Below are positions 58,634 to 64,000 of a stretch of 64,000 bases of DNA, one piece after another. Positions within the stretch are counted from its first letter, which is position 1. Each line of letters opens with the position of its first letter. The stretch spans positions 62,001-126,000 of the forward strand of contig NZ_JAKGGD010000005.1 of assembly GCF_021556615.1 (NCBI RefSeq), written 5' to 3'. The position numbers were made by a program, and so were the translations under genes. The notes beneath the pieces are model-generated. The model was not told the DNA's origin, ran no database searches, and saw only the letters and a list, made by a program, of their open reading frames with translations. Source of the stretch: Paracoccus salsus (GTDB taxonomy: Bacteria > Pseudomonadota > Alphaproteobacteria > Rhodobacterales > Rhodobacteraceae).

Positions 58634-59515
58634 ATGAAAATCATCATCCTGGGCGCCGCAGCAGGCGGGGGCCTTCCGCAATGGAATTGCGGTTGCGTCA
58701 ACTGCAACGACGCCCGATCCGGCCTTGTTCCGTCGCTGACACAAAGCTCGATCGCGGTCAGCGCGGACGGGCTGGGCTGGGCGATCCTGAACGCCTCGCC
58801 TGACATTCGCGTGCAACTGGCGGCGACGCCGGCGCTGCATCCGACCGGGCCGCGCGACATGCCGCTGCGGTCCGTCCTGGTGACGAATGGCGATATCGAC
58901 CATGTCGCGGGGCTGCTGACGCTGCGCGAAAGCCAGCCCTTCGACCTTTACGCCACCGCCGCGATCCACGACGCGCTTGCCGCCAACCCCATGCTGTCGG
59001 CGCTGCGCTCCGACCTGGTGCCGCGCCGGACGGTGCGGCTGGACCAGACGATCGATCTTGCCCCCGGCCTGACCGCGACGCTGTTCGCCGTGCCCGGCAA
59101 GGTGCCGCTGTATCAGGAAGGAGACGTCGTCGAGACCGGCCTGATGGGCGAAACGACGGTCGGCGTCGAACTGCGCGCCAACAACCGCCGGGCGCTTTAC
59201 ATCCCCGGCTGCGCCGAGATGCCGGGCTGGCTCGGCGAGCGCATCGCGGGGGCCGACGCGCTGCTCTTCGACGGCACGCTGTGGGACGATGACGAGATGA
59301 TCCGCATGGGGCTGGGCCAGAAGACCGGGCGCCGGATGGGACATATGGCCGCCACCGACTCGATCGCGGCGCTGGCCGGCACCCAGATCGGTCGCCGCGT
59401 CTTCGTTCACATCAACAATTCGAACCCGCTGACCGACCCGCGCAGCGCCGAAACGGCCCAGGCCGAGGCGCAGGGCTGGCAGGTCGGCCGCGACGGCATG
59501 GAGATCACGCTGTGA
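58634..59515 (+). CDS. pqqB: PQQ biosynthesis protein PqqB
   Basis: The product is 293 residues, an MBL-fold protein. LGAAAGGGLPQWNCGC and LVTNGDIDHVAGLLTLRE are PqqB signatures; the C-terminus has HINNSNPL. It is thought to hydroxylate the tyrosine of the cross-linked diaminoacid or act in cofactor release. The stop overlaps the GTG start of pqqC. Confidence 0.95.
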   Translation: MKIIILGAAAGGGLPQWNCGCVNCNDARSGLVPSLTQSSIAVSADGLGWAILNASPDIRVQLAATPALHPTGPRDMPLRSVLVTNGDIDHVAGLLTLRESQPFDLYATAAIHDALAANPMLSALRSDLVPRRTVRLDQTIDLAPGLTATLFAVPGKVPLYQEGDVVETGLMGETTVGVELRANNRRALYIPGCAEMPGWLGERIAGADALLFDGTLWDDDEMIRMGLGQKTGRRMGHMAATDSIAALAGTQIGRRVFVHINNSNPLTDPRSAETAQAEAQGWQVGRDGMEITL

Positions 59516-60261
59516 AGGACCTGCAGGACCCGGCGCAATCGCGCGACGAATTCGAGGCAAGGCTGCGCGCCATCGGCGCCGAGCGCTATCACGACCGCCA
59601 CCCGTTCCATGCCCGCCTGCATGGCGGCCGGTGCACGCCCGACGAGGTGCGCGCCTGGGTCATCAATCGCTGGATGTACCAGTCGCGCATCCCGATGAAG
59701 GACGCCGCCTTCATGTCCCGCGTCGAGGACCCCGATCTGCGCCGCGCCTGGCGCAAGCGGATCGAGGATCACGACGGCGGCGTGACCGACGGCGGCGGCA
59801 TCCGCCGCTGGCTGGCGCTGGCCCGGGCCGTGGGTCTGGATCCCGATTATGTCGCCAGCGGCGTGGGCATCATGCCCGCCACCCGCTTTGCCGTTGACGC
59901 CTATGTGCGTTTTGTCCGCGACATGCCGCTGCTGGATGCGGTCGCCGCCAGCCTGACCGAACTTTTCGCGCCAAAGATCCACGCCCAGCGGATCGAGGGC
60001 CTGCTGGCCCATTACGATTTCGCCGACGACAGCAGTCTTGCCTATTTCCGCAAACGCCTGACCGAGGCGCCCGAGGACGTGAAATTCGGCCTCGACTACG
60101 TTCTGACCCATGCCGATACAAGGGAACGTCAGGACGCCGCCGCCGCCGCGCTGATCTTCAAGACCGACGTCCTGTGGGCCCAGCTTGACGCGCTGTGGCA
60201 TGGCTATGTCGAGGGCAACATCCCGCCCGGCGCCTGGCGTCCCGGCGAGGGCATGGCCTGA
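59512..60261 (+). CDS. pqqC: Pyrroloquinoline-quinone synthase PqqC
   Basis: The product is 249 residues from a GTG that overlaps the pqqB stop. YHDRHPFHARLHGG, WVINRWMYQSRIPMKDAAF and FFAPKIHAQR-like LFAPKIHAQR mark the family. It carries out the last ring closure and oxidation of PQQ without a cofactor of its own. Confidence 0.96.
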   Translation: MKDLQDPAQSRDEFEARLRAIGAERYHDRHPFHARLHGGRCTPDEVRAWVINRWMYQSRIPMKDAAFMSRVEDPDLRRAWRKRIEDHDGGVTDGGGIRRWLALARAVGLDPDYVASGVGIMPATRFAVDAYVRFVRDMPLLDAVAASLTELFAPKIHAQRIEGLLAHYDFADDSSLAYFRKRLTEAPEDVKFGLDYVLTHADTRERQDAAAAALIFKTDVLWAQLDALWHGYVEGNIPPGAWRPGEGMA

Positions 60262-60554
60262 TGGACCCGCTGATCGCCCCCGGGGACATCCCCTACCTGC
60301 CGCGCGGCGTGCGCCTGACCGATGACCATGTGCGCGGCATCCGCGTGTTGCAGGCCCCCGAACGCGCGATGCAGCTGGACCCGATCGGCGACGCGATCCT
60401 GTCGGAACTGGACGGCGCGCGCAGCATGGCCGAGATCGCGCGGGACCTCGCCGCCCGCTACAAGGCCCCCGAAGACCAGATCGCCGACGATGTCCGTGAC
60501 TTCCTGACCGGGCTGATCGAGCGGCGGATGGTCTTCGTCAAGGAGACCCCATGA
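60261..60554 (+). CDS. pqqD: PQQ biosynthesis peptide chaperone PqqD
   Basis: The product is 97 residues and starts at an ATG sharing a base with the pqqC stop. YLPRGVRLTDDHVRG and RAMQLDPIGDAILSELDG are PqqD features. It binds PqqA and delivers it to PqqE. Confidence 0.93.
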   Translation: MDPLIAPGDIPYLPRGVRLTDDHVRGIRVLQAPERAMQLDPIGDAILSELDGARSMAEIARDLAARYKAPEDQIADDVRDFLTGLIERRMVFVKETP

Positions 60555-61699
60555 AAGACCACCCCGCCCCCCACGACCCCGCGCCGCACGACATCGACGG
60601 CAATCCGGTGACGCCCGGTCTGCCGATGGCGATGCTGGCCGAAATCACCCATCGCTGTCCCCTCGCCTGCCCCTATTGTTCGAACCCCGTCGAGCTGACC
60701 CGCGCGCAAGCCGAACTGCCGGCCGAGGACTGGGCGCGGATCTTTCGCGAGGCCGCCGAGCTGGGCGTGTTGCAGGTGCACGTCTCGGGCGGCGAACCCG
60801 GCGCGCGCCGCGATCTGGCCCAGATCGTCGCCAGCGCCCGCAACGCCGGGCTGTATGTCAACCTGATCACCTCGGGCATCGGCATCACCCGCGCCCGGCT
60901 CGATGAGCTGGACCGGGCCGGCGTCGATCACGTGCAGCTGTCCCTGCAAGGCATCCGCCCCGACATGGCCGACCGGATCAGCGGTCATCCGGGATCGTGG
61001 GACAAGAAGATGGGCTTTGCCGACTGGGTCACCGAGATCGGCTTTCCGCTGACCATCAACGCGGTCGTGCATCGCCAGAACATGGACCGCCTGCCCGACA
61101 TGGTCGATCTTGCCGAACGGCTGGGGGCGCGGCGCATCGAGGTGGCGACCGTGCAGTTCCACGGCTGGGCCGACCTGAACCGCGCCGCGCTGATGCCGAC
61201 CCGCGAACAGGCCGCCTTCGCGCGCCGGATCGTCAACGACGCCCGCATCCGCCTGCGCGGCCGCATGGTCATCGACTATGTTCCCGCCGATCACCACGCC
61301 ATCTACCCCAAGGCCTGCATGGGGGGCTGGGGCAGCACGGGGCTGAATGTCGGCCCCGACGGATCGGTGCTGCCCTGCCACGCCGCGCCCTCGATTCCGG
61401 GGATGCGGTTCGAAAATGTCCGCGACCGCAGCCTGTCCGACATCTGGCATCTCTCGGACGCGTTCAACGCCTTCCGCGGCACTGCCTGGATGGCCGAGCC
61501 GTGCCGATCCTGTGAACGCAAGACCGTGGATTTCGGCGGCTGCCGGTGTCAAGCTATGGCATTGGCGGGCGACGCGCGGGCGACCGATCCGGTCTGCTCG
61601 AAATCGCCGCTGCATGCGCAGGTGGTGGCCCGGGCCGAGGAGGATGCGGCCGCGGACACCGCGGATTTCATCTACCGGCGCATGAAAAAGGGAGGATGA
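60551..61699 (+). CDS. pqqE: Radical SAM PqqA peptide cyclase PqqE
   Basis: The product is 382 residues. The radical-SAM cluster motif is CPLACPYC with Cys36, Cys40 and Cys43; the C-terminal SPASM region has CMGGWGSTGLNVGPDGSVLPCH and a late CRSC...CGG-like set for auxiliary clusters. It links Glu and Tyr of PqqA. It overlaps pqqD by 4 bases (ATGA). No pqqF or pqqG protease gene follows. Confidence 0.96.
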   Translation: MKDHPAPHDPAPHDIDGNPVTPGLPMAMLAEITHRCPLACPYCSNPVELTRAQAELPAEDWARIFREAAELGVLQVHVSGGEPGARRDLAQIVASARNAGLYVNLITSGIGITRARLDELDRAGVDHVQLSLQGIRPDMADRISGHPGSWDKKMGFADWVTEIGFPLTINAVVHRQNMDRLPDMVDLAERLGARRIEVATVQFHGWADLNRAALMPTREQAAFARRIVNDARIRLRGRMVIDYVPADHHAIYPKACMGGWGSTGLNVGPDGSVLPCHAAPSIPGMRFENVRDRSLSDIWHLSDAFNAFRGTAWMAEPCRSCERKTVDFGGCRCQAMALAGDARATDPVCSKSPLHAQVVARAEEDAAADTADFIYRRMKKGG

Positions 61700-61704
61700 A
61701 CGCG

Positions 61705-62478
61705 ATGAAGGCTTATGTTCTGGCCGCGCTTCTGCTGGCCTCACCCGCGATGGCGCAGGATAATCCCCTGCTGCCGTCCGAGACCTGGAACGACCTGCGC
61801 GATTCGGTCGTGGGGCTGACCCAGGACCCGCCGCTCGATGCGATGGCGCTGGATCTGGATGCGCCGGTGCGCGCCAATGACGCCGCGATCGTGCCGATCC
61901 GGCTGACCCAGGCGGAAGACGCGCCGCCGCTGTCGGCGCTGACCCTGGTGATCGACGAGAACCCGGCCCCGGTCGCCGCCGAATATGAGTTCGGCCCGGC
62001 GCTGATGCCGCTGGATTTCGAGGTGCGGGTGCGCGTCGATGCCTATTCCGACGTGCGCGCGATCGGCGTGCAGGCGGATGGCGGCACGGTCATGGCGGGG
62101 CGCTTCGTCAAGGCCTCGGGCGGCTGCTCGGCGCCAGCCGGCAAGGACATGGCCGCGGTCGAGGCCAGAAAGGGCGAGATGCGCTGGAAGACCGCCCTTC
62201 AGGACGGCCGCCAGATCGGCACGCTGATGATCCGCCACCCGATGTTTTCCGGGCTTCAGCGCGATCAGGTCACGCTGCTGAACATTCCCGCGAATTTCAT
62301 CGACCGGCTGGATGTCCGGCAGGGCGACGAGTTGCTGTTCTCGATGCAGGCCGGCATCTCGGTCAGCGAGGACCCGGTCTTCCGCTTTGCCTATGTCCCG
62401 AACGGCCAGCCGATCCGCGTCCATGCCGAGGATGTCGACGGCAATGTCTGGGACCAGAGCTTCGACGCGGCCGGCTGA
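61705..62478 (+). CDS. Quinoprotein dehydrogenase-associated SoxYZ-like carrier
   Basis: The product is 257 residues with a signal peptide (KAYVLAALLLASPAMA) cleaved before QDNPL. The first part resembles SoxY and includes Cys141 in SGGCSAP, corresponding to the sulfur-carrying GGC of SoxY; the last 90 residues resemble SoxZ (NPIFNPA-like RHPMFSGLQRDQVTL). So it is a fused SoxY-SoxZ carrier of the type found near PQQ genes rather than in thiosulfate oxidation operons. ATG 61705 is favoured: GGGAGG lies 9 bases upstream, whereas ATG 61696 abuts it. Confidence 0.85.
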   Translation: MKAYVLAALLLASPAMAQDNPLLPSETWNDLRDSVVGLTQDPPLDAMALDLDAPVRANDAAIVPIRLTQAEDAPPLSALTLVIDENPAPVAAEYEFGPALMPLDFEVRVRVDAYSDVRAIGVQADGGTVMAGRFVKASGGCSAPAGKDMAAVEARKGEMRWKTALQDGRQIGTLMIRHPMFSGLQRDQVTLLNIPANFIDRLDVRQGDELLFSMQAGISVSEDPVFRFAYVPNGQPIRVHAEDVDGNVWDQSFDAAG

Positions 62479-62483
62479 ATCAA

Positions 62484-62514
62484 GGGCCGACGCAGCAAGG
62501 CGCTGCATCGGCCC
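62484..62514. terminator. Bidirectional terminator between the SoxYZ-like and RTX genes
   Basis: GGGCCGA (62484-62490) pairs with TCGGCCC (62508-62514), then one mismatch, then GCAGC with GCTGC around the loop AAGGC. It sits between two convergent genes, 6 bases after one stop and 10 before the other. Confidence 0.7.
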
Positions 62515-62523
62515 CCTCTTGCC

Positions 62524-63159
62524 TTACCAGATGAAATCGTCCGCATCCATTCGTGACAGGCGGAAATCCTCGATCGTCAGGCGATGGCTTCCGGCCGATA
62601 TGACCACGTCGGACCCGTTCTGGCTGGCCGCGGCGCGGATATCGGCATAGCTGCCGAAGCGCGCGAACGAGGACAGGTCGATCACGTCATCGTCGCCGTC
62701 ATCCTCGAAATCGACGATCACGTCGCGACCATGGGTGAACACGAAGCGGTCATCGCCCTCGCCGCCGGTCATGGTGTCGTCGCCACGTCCGCCGTGCAGC
62801 AGGTCGTTGCCCTCGCCCCCCGACAGACGGTCGGCGCCCCATCCGCCGAACATGCGATCGTTGCCGTCACCGCCGCTCATCACGTCGTTGCCGCCACCGC
62901 CGTAGACGGTGTCGTTGCCTTCGCCGGCGCTGATCCGGTCGTTGCCGGTCCCGGTCCAGATGCGGTCGTTGCCGTCACCGCCATAGACCAGGTCATGACC
63001 GTTGCCCGACCAGATCCGGTCGTTGCCTTCACCGCCATGGACGGTGTCATTGCCACCGCCGGCGCGCAGCGCGTCGTCGCCCGACCGTCCATAGATCAGG
63101 TCGGCGACCGTTGTTCCGGTGATGCGGTTGTCGTCGTCGTTTCCACGAAATAAGGGCAT
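62524..63159 (-). CDS. RTX (hemolysin-type calcium-binding) repeat protein
   Basis: The product is 211 residues. Residues about 24-141 are some 13 tandem nonapeptides of the type GGxGNDxhx, which bind calcium in a parallel beta-roll. The C-terminus (VIVDFEDDGDDDVIDLSSF and a final hydrophobic DADDFIW) resembles type I secretion signals. There is no enzymatic domain; it may be a surface or matrix component. A GGAG lies 5-6 bases before the ATG at 63159. Confidence 0.88.
   Translation of the reverse strand: MPLFRGNDDDNRITGTTVADLIYGRSGDDALRAGGGNDTVHGGEGNDRIWSGNGHDLVYGGDGNDRIWTGTGNDRISAGEGNDTVYGGGGNDVMSGGDGNDRMFGGWGADRLSGGEGNDLLHGGRGDDTMTGGEGDDRFVFTHGRDVIVDFEDDGDDDVIDLSSFARFGSYADIRAAASQNGSDVVISAGSHRLTIEDFRLSRMDADDFIW
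62736..63090 (-). repeat. 27-base coding repeats of the RTX gene
   Basis: About 13 imperfect copies of a 27-base unit encode the GGxGND nonapeptides. Third positions vary but the GGC/GGT-GGC-AAC-GAC core is clear, so the array may be subject to slippage or recombination. Confidence 0.85.
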
Positions 63160-63385
63160 GTCTCCAACTCCCAGGATGATGGCCACGTGACAGACCCGAA
63201 ACACCTGGACCCTGCGCGAAGGAACCGGGTCCTGCCCGTCGCCGCGCCCTGTCAGTCCGTCCGGGCCAAGCCCGAAAGCCCCGATCCCCTGGCGTGCATC
63301 GCCACGGTGATCCCGGCTTCCCGGTCTCTGCCATGATGACGCGCGGGCGGCCCGATCATTCCATGCGACATGCGAAAGATCGCCG

Positions 63386-64000
63386 TCAGCGGCAGGTCTG
63401 TCGCGGCGTCACCAGGCCCTGGCCGAAGATGTCGTCGCGGCCCTCGGCGCCCAGATCGCGGGCATCGCCCAGCAGCCGCGCGCGCAAGGCGGCGTTGCTC
63501 AGTTCCGGCTCGCCCTGCAGCATCAGCGCGGCGGCGGCGCTGACGAAGGGCGCGGCATAGGATGTGCCGGTCTTGGTGCGCGCCCCGCTGATCGAGGCCG
63601 CGGTCCAGACATCCACCCCCGGCGCGGCCAGATCGATATGCGGCCCCCGGCCCGCCCGGCGATAGACGACACCCCGGCGATCGACGGCCGTCACCGCCAG
63701 AACCTGCGGATAGGCCGCCGGATAGGCGGGCGGCGCGGCCGGGCCGTTATTGCCGGCCGCGGCGATCATCAGGATTCCCTGCGCGTCCATCCGGGCAATC
63801 TGCGCCTCAAGTGCTGCGTTGCCGGGCCCGGCAAGCGACAGGTTCACGATCCGCACCTGCCTCCGGCTCAGGTAGTCCAGCGCCCGGATCAGCGAGAACG
63901 CGTCGCTGCGCTGGTCCTGTCCGGCCCGGTGAAAGGCATCCACCGCCAGCAATTCCGCTTGCGGCACCAGCCCGGGCGCGCGGCTGTCGGAATCGCCGAC
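63386..64000 (-). CDS. Subtilisin-like S8 serine protease, partial
   Basis: The C-terminal 204 residues of a subtilase are visible; the start, with the catalytic Asp and His, lies beyond the window edge. The oxyanion Asn is in AAAGNNGPAAP and the catalytic Ser in GTSYAAPFVSAAAAL. It is probably exported, but no signal can be seen here. It is separated by about 225 bases from the RTX gene on the same strand. Confidence 0.85.
   Translation of the reverse strand, partial: VGDSDSRAPGLVPQAELLAVDAFHRAGQDQRSDAFSLIRALDYLSRRQVRIVNLSLAGPGNAALEAQIARMDAQGILMIAAAGNNGPAAPPAYPAAYPQVLAVTAVDRRGVVYRRAGRGPHIDLAAPGVDVWTAASISGARTKTGTSYAAPFVSAAAALMLQGEPELSNAALRARLLGDARDLGAEGRDDIFGQGLVTPRQTCR

Noticed and set aside
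62736..63090. Regular repeats that might be taken for a CRISPR array
   Set aside because: The period is 27 bases without spacers and translates into RTX nonapeptides.

Overview
The window reads as chromosomal DNA of a GC-rich alphaproteobacterium of the Rhodobacterales, most likely Paracoccus or a close relative. The evidence is gene content: a red-type (form IC) RuBisCO operon with cbbX and a divergent cbbR, a pqqABCDE cluster flanked by SoxYZ-like and SoxH-like genes, the alphaproteobacterial flagellin regulators flbT and flaF, an MbfA-type ferritin/VIT1 protein and a rhizobial-style agl operon. Together these suggest a motile bacterium able to fix CO2 through the Calvin cycle and to oxidise alcohols with PQQ enzymes. 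The genus is inferred; no rRNA or tRNA gene was seen.

Layout. 1-10900: housekeeping and small transport genes (MBL hydrolase, pseudouridine synthase, LysE exporter, a NarL-type two-component pair followed by DUF2478 and TusA genes, mbfA, AEC transporter, crotonase, ExoD, YaiI, dapD, LOG protein). 10900-11900: a visibly AT-richer insert with a NERD/zinc-ribbon gene. 11900-17530: rlmN, an IalB-like protein, asparaginase, TSUP transporter, serB and a BrnA-like gene. 17530-19300: a second AT-richer insert with a HipA-like kinase overlapping a gene of unknown function. 19350-22700: carB. 23000-28150: a partial flagellar cluster. 28170-37800: cbbR and the operon fbp-prk-tkt-fba-rbcL-rbcS-cbbX-rpe. 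37850-39870: an atypical SDR and an orphan ABC ATPase. 39990-44670: a tandem glycine riboswitch and gcvT-gcvH-gcvP. 44800-50750: GT61 glycosyltransferase, ABM monooxygenase, argC, DUF779, aldehyde dehydrogenase and its probable regulator. 50820-57190: the agl operon for alpha-glucosides. 57270-62480: the PQQ locus. 62500-64000: an RTX repeat protein and a partial subtilisin-like protease.

How the genes work together. The cbb operon encodes RuBisCO, its activase and most of the regenerative Calvin-cycle enzymes. The glycine cleavage genes downstream could recycle glycine formed from RuBisCO oxygenation or C1 metabolism. pqqA-E make the cofactor for periplasmic alcohol or methanol dehydrogenases encoded elsewhere; the SoxYZ-like and MBL proteins around them belong to families found beside quinoprotein dehydrogenases. 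The aldehyde dehydrogenase would handle the aldehyde product.

The least explained items are the HipA-like kinase with its unknown partner, the GAF-Fis regulator that lacks an AAA+ domain and faces an 8-bp perfect inverted repeat, an SDR whose catalytic Tyr and Lys appear replaced, the 17-bp hairpin between pqqA and pqqB, and several small ORFs or in-frame extensions not covered by standard gene models.
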